64,000 bases of DNA, from contig NZ_WWCL01000002.1 in the NCBI RefSeq assembly GCF_009857835.1, positions 682,001 through 746,000 on the forward strand, read 5' to 3'. How positions within the stretch are numbered: the first letter of the stretch is position 1; each line of letters opens with the position of its first letter. The translations under genes and the position numbers were made by a program. The notes beneath the pieces are model-generated. The model did no database searches, was not told the DNA's origin, and saw nothing but the letters and a program-made list of their open reading frames with translations. This document shows, in pieces, positions 19,413 through 31,103 of this stretch. The stretch is from Duganella fentianensis (GTDB lineage Bacteria > Pseudomonadota > Gammaproteobacteria > Burkholderiales > Burkholderiaceae_D).

Positions 19413-21842
19413 ATGTCCAACGCAGCATTGAAGGAGCAGAACAACGACGCGGTTTACGTTGCTTCGTTTGAAAACTTGCGCATGACGGATGTCGAATCCG
19501 TCGGCGGCAAAAACGCCTCTCTGGGCGAAATGATCAGCCAGCTGGCCGGTGCCGGCGTGCGTGTGCCCGGTGGTTTTGCCACCACGGCCCAGGCATTCCG
19601 TGACTTCCTGTCGCACAGTATCGAAGGCGGCAAGCCGCTGGCCGAGCGCATCGCCGATCGTCTGGCCGATCTGAACATCGACGACGTCCGTGCTCTGGCG
19701 CAAGCCGGTGCGGAAATCCGTCAGTGGATCGTCGACACCCCGTTCCAGCCCCGTCTGCAACAGGAAATCGAAGCGTTCTACGCTGCTCTGGTGGCTGATT
19801 CCAGCACCGAAGTATCGTTCGCCGTGCGTTCCTCGGCTACCGCCGAAGACTTGCCGGACGCCTCGTTCGCCGGTCAGCAGGAATCCTTCCTCAACGTGGT
19901 CGGGATCGAAAACGTGCTGGACGCGATGAAACACGTGTTCGCTTCCCTGTATAACGACCGTGCCATCTCCTACCGCGTGCACAAAGGCTTCACCCACGCC
20001 GAAGTGGCACTGTCGGCCGGCGTGCAGCGCATGGTGCGTTCCGATCTGGGCGCTTCCGGCGTGATGTTCACCATCGACACGGAATCGGGCTTCAAGGATG
20101 TGGTCTTCGTCACCTCCAGCTATGGCCTGGGCGAGACCGTGGTGCAGGGCGCCGTCAATCCGGACGAATTCTACGTGCACAAGCCGATGCTGGAAAAAGG
20201 CAAATCGCCTGTGATCCGCCGTAACATCGGCTCCAAACTGATCAAGATGGAATTCACCAACGAAGCCAAAGCTGGCCGTTCCGTGAAAACCGTCGATGTG
20301 CCGGTCGAAATGCGCAACCGCTATTCGCTCAATGACGAAGAAGTGGTGGAGCTGGCCAAGTACGCTGTCATCATAGAAACCCACTACGGCCGTCCTATGG
20401 ACATCGAGTGGGGTAAAGATGGCCGCGACGGCAAGCTGTACATTCTGCAAGCCCGTCCTGAAACCGTGAAATCGCAGCAGAAAGCCACCGACGTACAGCA
20501 GCGCTTCAAGCTGAAATCGACCGGTACCGTGCTGGCTTCGGGCCGTGCGATCGGCCAGAAAATCGGCGCCGGTCCGGTGCGCGTGATTACCGATCCGTCG
20601 GAAATGGAACGCGTACAGCCGGGCGACGTGCTGGTGGCCGACATGACCGACCCGAACTGGGAACCGGTGATGAAGCGTGCTTCCGCCATCGTCACCAACC
20701 GTGGTGGCCGTACCTGCCACGCGGCGATTATCGCGCGTGAACTGGGCGTGCCGGCCGTGGTCGGCTGCGGCGATGCGACTGACGTGCTGAAAGACGGCAC
20801 TTTCGTCACCGTATCGTGCGCCGAAGGCGACGAAGGCAAGATCTATGACGGTCTGCTGGAAACGGAAGTATCGGAAGTCTCGCGCGGCGAGCTGCCTAAG
20901 CTGCCAACCAAGATCATGCTGAACGTGGGTAACCCGCAGCTGGCCTTCGACTTCCAGGCTGTGCCGAATGCCGGCGTGGGTCTGGCCCGTCTGGAATTCA
21001 TCATCAATAACAACATCGGCGTACACCCGAAAGCGATTCTGGAATACCCGAATATTGATGCAGATCTGAAAAAGGCCGTGGAATCCGTGGCCCGTGGCCA
21101 TGCATCGCCGAAAGCCTTTTACGTCGACAAGCTGGCCGAAGGCGTGGCTACCATCGCTGCCGCGTTCTGGCCTAAACCAGTGATCGTGCGTCTGTCGGAC
21201 TTCAAGTCCAACGAGTACAAGAAGCTGATCGGTGGTTCGCGCTATGAGCCGGACGAAGAAAATCCGATGCTGGGCTTCCGTGGCGCAGCCCGTTATCTGG
21301 CCGACGACTTCGCCGGTGCCTTCGAAATGGAATGCCAGGCCATGAAGCGCGTGCGCAACGACATGGGTCTGACCAACGTCGAAATCATGGTGCCGTTCGT
21401 GCGTACGCTGGGTCAGGCTGAAAAAGTCGTGGGCCTGCTGGGCAAGAACGGTCTGGTACGCGGCGAAAACGGCCTGCGTCTGATCATGATGTGCGAAGTG
21501 CCTTCCAACGCGATTCTGGCCGACCAGTTCCTCGACCACTTCGACGGCTTCTCCATCGGTTCCAACGACCTGACCCAGCTGACCCTGGGTCTGGACCGCG
21601 ATTCCGGTATGGCGCTGCTGGCGGCTGATTTCGACGAACGCGATCCGGCCGTGAAAGCCCTGCTGGCCATGGCCATCAAGGCTTGCCGCGCGCGCGACAA
21701 GTACATCGGTATCTGCGGTCAGGGCCCATCCGACCATCCGGACTTCGCCGTCTGGCTGATGGAACAGGGCATCGAATCGATGTCGCTGAATCCGGACTCG
21801 GTGATCGATACGTGGCAGAAGCTGGCCACGCTGGTCAAGTAA
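19413..21842 (+). CDS. ppsA: Phosphoenolpyruvate synthase
   Basis: 809-residue enzyme making PEP, AMP and Pi from pyruvate, ATP and water for gluconeogenesis. The N-terminal nucleotide-binding domain ([10 protein letters not shown], near residue 138) is followed by the swivelling phospho-His domain ([15 protein letters not shown] near residue 435) and the C-terminal TIM barrel, with catalytic Cys in [10 protein letters not shown]. PpsR's target Thr is the T before C-H. Followed by a strong terminator. Confidence 0.98.
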   Translation: MSNAALKEQNNDAVYVASFENLRMTDVESVGGKNASLGEMISQLAGAGVRVPGGFATTAQAFRDFLSHSIEGGKPLAERIADRLADLNIDDVRALAQAGAEIRQWIVDTPFQPRLQQEIEAFYAALVADSSTEVSFAVRSSATAEDLPDASFAGQQESFLNVVGIENVLDAMKHVFASLYNDRAISYRVHKGFTHAEVALSAGVQRMVRSDLGASGVMFTIDTESGFKDVVFVTSSYGLGETVVQGAVNPDEFYVHKPMLEKGKSPVIRRNIGSKLIKMEFTNEAKAGRSVKTVDVPVEMRNRYSLNDEEVVELAKYAVIIETHYGRPMDIEWGKDGRDGKLYILQARPETVKSQQKATDVQQRFKLKSTGTVLASGRAIGQKIGAGPVRVITDPSEMERVQPGDVLVADMTDPNWEPVMKRASAIVTNRGGRTCHAAIIARELGVPAVVGCGDATDVLKDGTFVTVSCAEGDEGKIYDGLLETEVSEVSRGELPKLPTKIMLNVGNPQLAFDFQAVPNAGVGLARLEFIINNNIGVHPKAILEYPNIDADLKKAVESVARGHASPKAFYVDKLAEGVATIAAAFWPKPVIVRLSDFKSNEYKKLIGGSRYEPDEENPMLGFRGAARYLADDFAGAFEMECQAMKRVRNDMGLTNVEIMVPFVRTLGQAEKVVGLLGKNGLVRGENGLRLIMMCEVPSNAILADQFLDHFDGFSIGSNDLTQLTLGLDRDSGMALLAADFDERDPAVKALLAMAIKACRARDKYIGICGQGPSDHPDFAVWLMEQGIESMSLNPDSVIDTWQKLATLVK

Positions 21843-21947
21843 GCCAGCGAAAAGGATTGACGTAAGCCGGGATTGGTATAGACTGCGGTTGTCGCATTAA
21901 GGTTTCAACAACACCATTAATACCTCAACGCTTACGTTGTCTCTGAA

Positions 21948-21983
21948 AACCCTCGCAGCCCGCACGGGCTTGCGGGGGTTTTT
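21948..21983 (+). terminator. Intrinsic terminator after ppsA
   Basis: AACCC-T-CGCA-GCCC, loop GCAC, then GGGC-T-TGCG-G-GGGTT followed by TTT makes a long GC-rich hairpin with a T run. It lies 105 bp after the ppsA stop. Confidence 0.85.
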
Positions 21984-22025
21984 GCATTTTATTTTGTGTG
22001 TTTTATCGCCGGAAAGGAGAGCAGT

Positions 22026-22454
22026 ATGACGGACTGGAGTTTGTGGCTGATGGCCGCGGGCGCAACGGTCATCATGGAATTATTCAGCGGGACGTTCTAC
22101 CTGCTGATGATAGCGCTGGGGCTGATCTCGGGTGCGCTGGCCGCCGTGCTGGGCTTCGGCATGGCCGCGCAGACCGTGCTGGCAGCGCTGGTGGGCATGC
22201 TGGCCACGGTGCTGCTGCGGCTGAGCCGCTACACGCCCGAACAGCTGGCCGTGGCAGCGGGGCGCGATCCCAACCAGCACCTCGATATCGGCCAGACCGT
22301 GCAGGTCAGCGAATGGCAGGACGGTATGGCCCGTGTGATGTATCGCGGCGCCCTGTGGGATGTGGAACTGGAGGCCGGCGCGACGCCAGCAGCGGGCGCC
22401 TACACCATACGCGAAGTACGGGGCAGCCGGCTGATCGTCGCAGCAGCAGCCTGA
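22026..22454 (+). CDS. NfeD-like membrane protein
   Basis: 142 residues: two to three membrane helices in the first 70 residues (W-S-L-W-L-M-A-A-G, then L-L-M-I-A-L-G-L-I-S-G-A-L-A-A-V) and a C-terminal OB-fold-like soluble part (about 80-142, G-Q-T-V-Q-V ... Y-R-G-A-L-W-D-V-E-L). This is the short NfeD form without the protease domain. GGAAAGGAG before ATG 22026 sets the start. It pairs with the SPFH gene 53 bp downstream; the NfeD/SPFH couple is widespread and thought to organise membrane microdomains. Confidence 0.88.
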   Translation: MTDWSLWLMAAGATVIMELFSGTFYLLMIALGLISGALAAVLGFGMAAQTVLAALVGMLATVLLRLSRYTPEQLAVAAGRDPNQHLDIGQTVQVSEWQDGMARVMYRGALWDVELEAGATPAAGAYTIREVRGSRLIVAAAA

Positions 22455-22507
22455 ACGGCAGCGCGCTGGCAAGGCAAGCAAAGAGCAACTACGACAAGGA
22501 GTGATTT

Positions 22508-23434
22508 ATGGATATCAGTTTTGGTAACGTCAGTCTGATTCTGTTTCTGGTAGCACTGGTGTTTGTGTTCAAGACCATCAACGTGGTGCCGCAGCAGCAT
22601 GCCTGGGTGGTGGAGCGGCTCGGTAAATACCACGCCACGCTGGGCCCCGGCCTGAACATCGTGATTCCCTTCATCGACCGCATAGGCTACAAGCATGTGC
22701 TTAAGGAAATCCCGCTTGATGTACCGCCCCAGGTCTGCATTACCAAGGACAATACCCAGCTGCAGGTGGACGGCATCCTGTACTTCCAGATCACGGATGC
22801 CATGCGCGCATCCTACGGCTCGTCCAACTACATCGCTGCCATCACCCAGCTGGCCCAGACCACGCTGCGTTCCGTGATAGGCCGGATGGAACTGGACAAG
22901 ACTTTCGAGGAACGCGAGCACATCAACACGGCCATCGTCAACGCCATCGATGAATCGGCTTCCAACTGGGGTGTCAAAGTACTGCGCTATGAAATCAAGG
23001 ACCTGACCCCGCCCAAGGAAATTCTGCATGCCATGCAGGCGCAGATCACGGCCGAGCGGGAGAAGCGCGCGCTGATTTCTGCCTCGGAAGGGCGCAAGCA
23101 GGAGCAGATCAACATCGCCAATGGTGAGCGGGAAGCCCAGATCGCCCGTTCGGAAGGCGACAAGCTGGCCGCCATCAACCGGGCGCAGGGGCAGGCAGCG
23201 GCCATCGTGGCACTGGCCGAAGCCAATGCCTCGGCCTTGCGTCAGGTGGGCGCGGCCATCAGCGAACAGGGCGGGACTGATGCCGTCAACCTGAAAGTGG
23301 CCGAGCAGTACGTCAGCGCGTTTGCCCAGCTGGCCAAGACCAATAATTCCATCATCATTCCGGCCAATCTGGGCGATATGAGCGGCCTGATTGCCACGGC
23401 CATGCAGGTGGTGAAAACCCAGAAGCCGGCTTGA
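22508..23434 (+). CDS. SPFH/stomatin-like membrane protein (QmcA type)
   Basis: 308 residues: one N-terminal membrane helix (about 5-22), an SPFH/band-7 domain (about 25-190; V-V-P-Q-Q-H-A-W-V-V-E-R-L-G-K-Y start, G-R-M-E-L-D-K-T-F-E-E-R-E) and a long Ala/Glu-rich coiled coil (about 190-260). Paraslipin/QmcA proteins form large membrane cages and often work with NfeD proteins. AAGGAG precedes the ATG. Probably cotranscribed with the NfeD gene. Confidence 0.93.
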   Translation: MDISFGNVSLILFLVALVFVFKTINVVPQQHAWVVERLGKYHATLGPGLNIVIPFIDRIGYKHVLKEIPLDVPPQVCITKDNTQLQVDGILYFQITDAMRASYGSSNYIAAITQLAQTTLRSVIGRMELDKTFEEREHINTAIVNAIDESASNWGVKVLRYEIKDLTPPKEILHAMQAQITAEREKRALISASEGRKQEQINIANGEREAQIARSEGDKLAAINRAQGQAAAIVALAEANASALRQVGAAISEQGGTDAVNLKVAEQYVSAFAQLAKTNNSIIIPANLGDMSGLIATAMQVVKTQKPA

Positions 23435-23514
23435 ATTGGCGTGGCGCTCTGTTAAGATGCGCCCGTTGGCTCAGGCGCTGCGTTGGCGCTCTGGCCGGAT
23501 AGACAGGAGTGGCA

Positions 23515-23931
23515 ATGGGTACATGGGCGGTAGACGCATTCGGCAACGATTATGCGCAGGACTGGGCAGAAGATCTGGCACAGGTCAGCAATCTGGATGC
23601 GGTAGAAAACACGCTGGACGTTGCCTTGCAGAGCGACGCTGCCGGACTTGAAGCGCCGTATGCGATAGAAGCGCTGGTGGCCATCGAGGTGCTGGCGCGG
23701 CTGCAGGGTAAGGGCGGCGAACAGACGGAAGATAGTGCCGCCGTCGATGCCTGGGTGGCCGCCCGCAAGCCCAAGGCCAAACCACGCGCGGATCTGGCGC
23801 AGAAAGCCTTGCAGGTACTCGATAAGGTTGTGGCGCCGGATTCGGAACTGCGTGCGCTGTGGGAAGATAGCGAATACTACGCCGAGTGGAGCGCCAGCGT
23901 GGCCGGGCTGCGTGCGCGCCTGCAGGCCTGA
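23515..23931 (+). CDS. DUF4259 protein
   Basis: 138 residues. It begins M-G-T-W-A-V-D-A-F-G-N-D-Y-A-Q-D-W, the hallmark of DUF4259 (usual form M-G-x-W-G-x-x-x-F-x-N-D-x-A-x-D-W). It is acidic, helical and has no signal peptide. Function of the family is unknown. AGGAG lies five bases before ATG 23515; an in-frame GTG at 23509 is less likely. The next gene starts 7 bp downstream, so the two are probably cotranscribed. Confidence 0.85.
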   Translation: MGTWAVDAFGNDYAQDWAEDLAQVSNLDAVENTLDVALQSDAAGLEAPYAIEALVAIEVLARLQGKGGEQTEDSAAVDAWVAARKPKAKPRADLAQKALQVLDKVVAPDSELRALWEDSEYYAEWSASVAGLRARLQA

Positions 23932-23938
23932 GCCCCGC

Positions 23939-24790
23939 ATGTCTAGCGTGGATCAAGGCCAGCTGGCGCAGCTGGCGGAATTCCTCGAGCGGCACCGCAA
24001 TGTGCTGGTGCTGACGGGGGCTGGTCTGAGCACCGCTTCCGGCATCCCCGACTACCGTGATCAGGATGGCGTGCGGCGTGGCCGTGCGCCGATACAGGGG
24101 CCGGATTTCCGCAAATATGAAGCCGTGCAGCGGCGCTACTGGGCACGCAGCATGGTGGGCTGGCCCACGCTGGCGCAGGCCGCACCGAATGCGGCCCACT
24201 ACGCGCTGGCGCAGCTGGAAGCAGCCGGGCGCATAGGCGCCATCATCACCCAGAATGTCGATGGTCTGCACCAGCAGGCCGGCACGCGCCAGCTGATCGA
24301 ACTGCACGGGAATATCCATGGTGTGCGCTGCCTGCAGTGCCACACCGTTCATGCGCGCGCCGGTATCCAGCAATGGCTGCTCGAGCATAACCCCGAGCTG
24401 GCGGCCAATGCCAGCAGTGCCGATGCGGACAGTGTGGTGCCCGAGGTGCGTCCCGATGGCGACGCCGAAGTGGAGCTGGAAGCCATGCAGCGCTTCCATA
24501 TGCCGGTCTGCCATGCTTGTGGCGGAACGCTGCAGCCTGACGTGATTTTCTTTGGCGATAATATTCCGCCCGAGCGCACGGCGGCTGCGCTGGCGCTGGC
24601 CGAACAGGCCGACGCGCTGCTGGTGGTGGGGTCGTCGCTGATGGTGTTTTCCGGCTTCCGCTTCTGCAAGCTGGCCGCTGCTGCGGGCAAGCCGATTGCC
24701 GCTATCAATCTGGGCAAGACCCGCGCCGATGAGCTGATAGGTCTGAAACTGGCCGCCTCGGCGGCCGATGTGTTACCGCGCCTGCTCTAG
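23939..24790 (+). CDS. Sir2-family NAD-dependent deacylase
   Basis: 283-residue sirtuin. NAD-binding [14 protein letters not shown] near residue 25, T-Q-N-V-D-G-L-H with catalytic region, L-H-G-N (catalytic His) and two Zn-binding Cys pairs (C-L-Q-C and C-H-A-C) are all present, as is V-V-G-S-S-L. It should remove acyl groups from Lys with NAD consumption. An insertion rich in Ala/Asp/Glu lies between the Cys pairs (about residues 145-180). ATG at 23939 lies seven bases after the DUF4259 stop. Confidence 0.93.
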   Translation: MSSVDQGQLAQLAEFLERHRNVLVLTGAGLSTASGIPDYRDQDGVRRGRAPIQGPDFRKYEAVQRRYWARSMVGWPTLAQAAPNAAHYALAQLEAAGRIGAIITQNVDGLHQQAGTRQLIELHGNIHGVRCLQCHTVHARAGIQQWLLEHNPELAANASSADADSVVPEVRPDGDAEVELEAMQRFHMPVCHACGGTLQPDVIFFGDNIPPERTAAALALAEQADALLVVGSSLMVFSGFRFCKLAAAAGKPIAAINLGKTRADELIGLKLAASAADVLPRLL

Positions 24791-24826
24791 CCGCTGCGAT
24801 GGCTGCGGCAGGGCGGCGCCGCCCGA

Positions 24827-25276
24827 TTAACGGCGGTGAGTCTTCATGGCGGCCGCCACTTCGCGCTTGTTGTCGCGGTCTTTCTCGGTGGCGCGCTTGT
24901 CGTGCATCTTCTTACCTTTGGCCAGACCGATTTCGCATTTCACCCGGCCGCCCTTGTAGTGCAGATTGAGCGGCACCAGCGTGTAGCCGGAACGGACCAC
25001 TTTGCCGATCAGCTTATCCATTTCCTGACGGTGCAGCAGCAGCTTGCGGGTGCGCACGGCTTCCGGATGGATGTGGGTGGAGGCCGTGGGCAGGGCGCTG
25101 ATGTGGGCGCCGAACAGGAATAGCTCGTCGCCCTTGATGGTGACGTAGGCTTCCTTGATCTGCACGCGGCCGTCGCGGATGGCCTTGACTTCCCAGCCTT
25201 CCAGCACGATGCCCGCTTCATAGCGGTCTTCGATGAAGTAGTCAAAAAAGGCTTTTTTGTTATCAGCTATGGTCAT
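24827..25276 (-). CDS. smpB: SsrA-binding protein SmpB
   Basis: 149 residues, normal length. SmpB binds tmRNA and brings it to stalled ribosomes for trans-translation. Typical motifs: [18 protein letters not shown] near the start, [18 protein letters not shown] basic segment and a basic C-terminal tail. It is divergent from ratA, a widely conserved pairing. No ssrA gene was recognised in the window. Confidence 0.97.
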   Translation of the reverse strand: MTIADNKKAFFDYFIEDRYEAGIVLEGWEVKAIRDGRVQIKEAYVTIKGDELFLFGAHISALPTASTHIHPEAVRTRKLLLHRQEMDKLIGKVVRSGYTLVPLNLHYKGGRVKCEIGLAKGKKMHDKRATEKDRDNKREVAAAMKTHRR

Positions 25277-25351
25277 GGGATGGTATCGGTTAAACTACTG
25301 CTACGCGGATTTTTACGCGAATAATTCAACATGATAGCAAATGGTTAGCGT

Positions 25352-25783
25352 ATGGCAGTAGTGCACAAGTCAGTTTTACTCGGATACAGCGCCCAGCAGA
25401 TGTACGATCTGGTGGCTGCCATCGAGGATTACCCCCAATTTCTGCCATGGTGCGGGGCGGTTGAAATCAAGGAAAAACACGACAATCAGGTAGTGGCCAG
25501 TGTCGGCATCAACTATCGCGGCGTGCGCCAGAGCTTTACTACTTCCAATCACAATACGGAACCATCGGAAATCCGCATGAAACTGGTCGACGGTCCTTTC
25601 AAATGTCTGGACGGTGTGTGGAGTTTCAAGGCCCTGCGTGACGATGCCTGCAAAATCGAGCTCGATCTCCACTACGAATTTTCCAGCGCGCTGCTGGCCC
25701 AGCTGGTAGGCCCCGTGTTCGGCATGATCGCCAACAGCATGGTGGATTCCTTCTGCAAACGGGCGGAGGCAGTGTATGGCTAA
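25352..25783 (+). CDS. ratA: RatA / Coq10-like START-domain protein
   Basis: 143-residue START/SRPBCC fold protein (V-H-K-S-V-L-L-G-Y-S start, D-L-V-A-A-I-E-D-Y-P-Q-F-L-P-W-C near residue 25). Homologues are called ubiquinone-binding protein Coq10 or toxin RatA, reported in E. coli to block 70S assembly; a quinone-handling role is the alternative. Overlaps rnfH by eight bases, as in many proteobacteria. Confidence 0.93.
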   Translation: MAVVHKSVLLGYSAQQMYDLVAAIEDYPQFLPWCGAVEIKEKHDNQVVASVGINYRGVRQSFTTSNHNTEPSEIRMKLVDGPFKCLDGVWSFKALRDDACKIELDLHYEFSSALLAQLVGPVFGMIANSMVDSFCKRAEAVYG

Positions 25784-26060
25784 TGATGTGCTGAATATCG
25801 AAGTCTGCTACGCCAGCGATGACGTGCAATTCCTGCAAGCTTTGCAGGTGCCGGCCGGTAGCACCATCGCCCGGGCCATCGCCCTCAGCAGCCTGCAGCA
25901 GCGGCTACCGCAGCTGGACCTGCAGGCGCTGCAGGTAGGCATCTATGCCAAAAAGAAGACGCTGGACACGGTGCTGCGCGAGCATGACCGCATCGAACTA
26001 TATCGTCCCCTGATCGCCGATCCCAAGCACGCGCGCCGCCGGCGCAAAGCCAGCGTCTGA
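25776..26060 (+). CDS. rnfH: RnfH family ubiquitin-like protein
   Basis: 94 residues with the beta-grasp RnfH/RatB pattern (I-E-V-C-Y-A, then V-G-I-Y-A-K-K, D-R-I-E-L-Y-R-P-L and the basic tail K-H-A-R-R-R-R-K). Function is unsettled. It is translationally coupled to ratA through an eight-base overlap. Confidence 0.93.
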   Translation: MANDVLNIEVCYASDDVQFLQALQVPAGSTIARAIALSSLQQRLPQLDLQALQVGIYAKKKTLDTVLREHDRIELYRPLIADPKHARRRRKASV

Positions 26061-26075
26061 CAAACCAACACTATT

Positions 26076-26106
26076 GCCGTAAATCCATACGGCAGAGTGA
26101 CTTTTT
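26076..26106 (+). terminator. Weak hairpin after rnfH
   Basis: GCCGTA and TACGGC form a perfect 6-bp stem with a 6-nt loop (26076-26093). A run of five T begins nine bases later, so termination would be weak. Confidence 0.4.
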
Positions 26107-26175
26107 GTTCGTTTTCTAGGCATTCTGTTCTATTCTTGTGCTATCGCTTCTCTGGCCAAGTATGCTGTCCCGCCT

Positions 26176-29400
<3,225 letters not shown>

Positions 29401-29408
29401 CACTGTTT

Positions 29409-30623
29409 ATGATGAAATCACCTACCTCCCAAGCGGTCAGCCGCAGCCGATGGTCCCAGCCGGCGCTGCGTCTTGCGCTGGTGCTGGGCGCGGGACTGGG
29501 CAGCCTGCCCGCTGTGCATGCGGCCGATCTGAGCTGGTCCGGCTTTGCCACTGCCGGCTATGCCATCTCCGATCGCAGCTATACCTACGAGCGCTATGTA
29601 GACCGTAGCGGCACCTTCCGGCGCGACAGTCTGGCCGGTGCCCAGCTGGTAGCAGAACTGGCACCACGCTGGAGCGCGACCGTGCAGGCCACCATGGCAC
29701 CTTCCGTCAGCGACGACCAGCGCTGGGACACCAGACTGCAATGGGCATTTCTGTCCTACCGCCTGAGCAACGACACGCTGCTGCGCGCGGGCAAGCTGCG
29801 TATGCCCATGTATCTATTCTCGGAAAACATGCAGGTTGGTGCGTCCTACGATGTGATGCATCTGCCGACGGAAGTGTATTCGACTGCGCCCACCAATGAC
29901 TACACGGGTTTTGCCTTCAGCCGCAACTGGTCGCTGGCTGCCGGCGAATTGGGGCTGGAAGCCTATGCAGGTCGCACCAGCCTGACGGCGCGCGCACAGC
30001 AGGGCGGCGCTTCGCCCGGCGAACTGCATACGCGCTCCGGCGGCGTGGTGCTGGCCTATCGCCACGAGGACGATGTGTGGCGCATGGGCTGGCAGCGTTC
30101 GCGCATCCGCGTTGATGGCATGGGGCAGGGCGCCGGTCCGCTCGAACCGCAGCAGGGCGGCAGCGACATCGCGCCCGGTGTGCCGCTGGGCGCCGATAGT
30201 GACGGCATCGATACCCGTGTAGCGCTGCTGGGCGCTGATCTGCATTTCGATAGTGGCCTGCGGGTAGTCAGTGAATACGCATGGCGCCACGCTGCCAATG
30301 CCGTAACACCGAAAAATTCTCAGGGCGCCTATCTGACCCTGCTGCGTCCCGTGGGCAAATGGACGCCGTATGTGACGCTGGCCCGGTTGCTGTCGGAGCG
30401 CGCAGCGCGCGTTGCGGAAGGCACGCGCGGCGGGGTGGACGACCAGCGCTCGCTGTCGCTGGGCAGCTCTTACAGCCTGAGTACCAATAGCAAGTTCAAG
30501 CTGGAATGGATGCAGGTGCATATCGGCACCAGCAGCAGCCTGATCGACCATAGCGCTGGCGCTGGCGTGGTCCAGCATCAGAACCTGAACGTGCTGTCGG
30601 CTTCCTACAGCGTGGCGTACTGA
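29409..30623 (+). CDS. Outer-membrane beta-barrel (porin-like) protein
   Basis: 404 residues. Signal peptide to about residue 38 (ending V-H-A-A), then alternating aromatic beta-strand pattern: L-S-W-S-G-F-A-T-A-G-Y, W-A-F-L-S-Y-R-L, V-V-S-E-Y-A-W-R, ending with an aromatic residue (S-V-A-Y). This fits a porin of the size of proteobacterial 16- to 18-strand barrels. Substrate unknown. It sits 8 bp after the hybrid kinase and 1 bp before a PstS-like gene, so it likely serves the same signalling or uptake unit. Confidence 0.8.
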   Translation: MMKSPTSQAVSRSRWSQPALRLALVLGAGLGSLPAVHAADLSWSGFATAGYAISDRSYTYERYVDRSGTFRRDSLAGAQLVAELAPRWSATVQATMAPSVSDDQRWDTRLQWAFLSYRLSNDTLLRAGKLRMPMYLFSENMQVGASYDVMHLPTEVYSTAPTNDYTGFAFSRNWSLAAGELGLEAYAGRTSLTARAQQGGASPGELHTRSGGVVLAYRHEDDVWRMGWQRSRIRVDGMGQGAGPLEPQQGGSDIAPGVPLGADSDGIDTRVALLGADLHFDSGLRVVSEYAWRHAANAVTPKNSQGAYLTLLRPVGKWTPYVTLARLLSERAARVAEGTRGGVDDQRSLSLGSSYSLSTNSKFKLEWMQVHIGTSSSLIDHSAGAGVVQHQNLNVLSASYSVAY

Positions 30624-30624
30624 T

Positions 30625-31068
30625 ATGGACCAGCTCACAGCACTTAGCAAAGGGCGGCGCGGGCGCCGTCTGCTGGCAGCCATGGCGCTGGCTGCCGCTG
30701 CAGCACCGCTGGCGATGGCCGGCGTGGTGGTGATCGGCAATGGCAATCTGCCCCGGCTGGACGACGCGCAGGTGCAGAAAATCTATAGCGGCAAAGTGGT
30801 CGAGGTGGCCGGCGTGACGGTGGCAGCAGTGAATCTACGCAGCGGCAACACGGTGCGCGCCCACTTTCTGCAGACCTATCTGAATCAGGACGAGGAGAAA
30901 TACACGGCCTACTGGACTGTGCGGCGCTATATCGGCAAAGGCACGCCGCCGCGCGAACTGGCCAGCGGCGCGGAGGTGGTGAACTTTGTCCAGACCACGC
31001 CGGGCGCGATAGGCTATGTGGAAGACGCCGATCTGAAACCGGGACTGAATATACTGCTGCGCAAATAG
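30625..31068 (+). CDS. Small PstS-like periplasmic protein
   Basis: 147 residues: signal peptide (basic K-G-R-R-G-R-R, hydrophobic core, cleavage after A-M-A near residue 32) and a single lobe resembling part of PstS phosphate-binding proteins (D-D-A-Q-V-Q-K-I-Y-S-G-K, then W-T-V-R-R-Y-I-G-K-G-T-P-P-R, V-N-F-V-Q-T-T-P-G-A-I-G-Y-V). It is less than half the size of a full PstS and no transporter genes follow. In this context a sensory co-receptor for the hybrid kinase is plausible; that is inference. Confidence 0.8.
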   Translation: MDQLTALSKGRRGRRLLAAMALAAAAAPLAMAGVVVIGNGNLPRLDDAQVQKIYSGKVVEVAGVTVAAVNLRSGNTVRAHFLQTYLNQDEEKYTAYWTVRRYIGKGTPPRELASGAEVVNFVQTTPGAIGYVEDADLKPGLNILLRK

Positions 31069-31103
31069 GCGCAGCCTGTAACCATGATGGAAGGGAGGCG
31101 CCC

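Noticed and set aside
19398..21737. 779-codon open frame antisense to ppsA
   Set aside because: Same shadow effect; ppsA motifs are complete on the plus strand.
24791..25351. Possible ssrA (tmRNA) gene beside smpB
   Set aside because: The flanks of smpB hold no tRNA-like ends or tag-reading frame.
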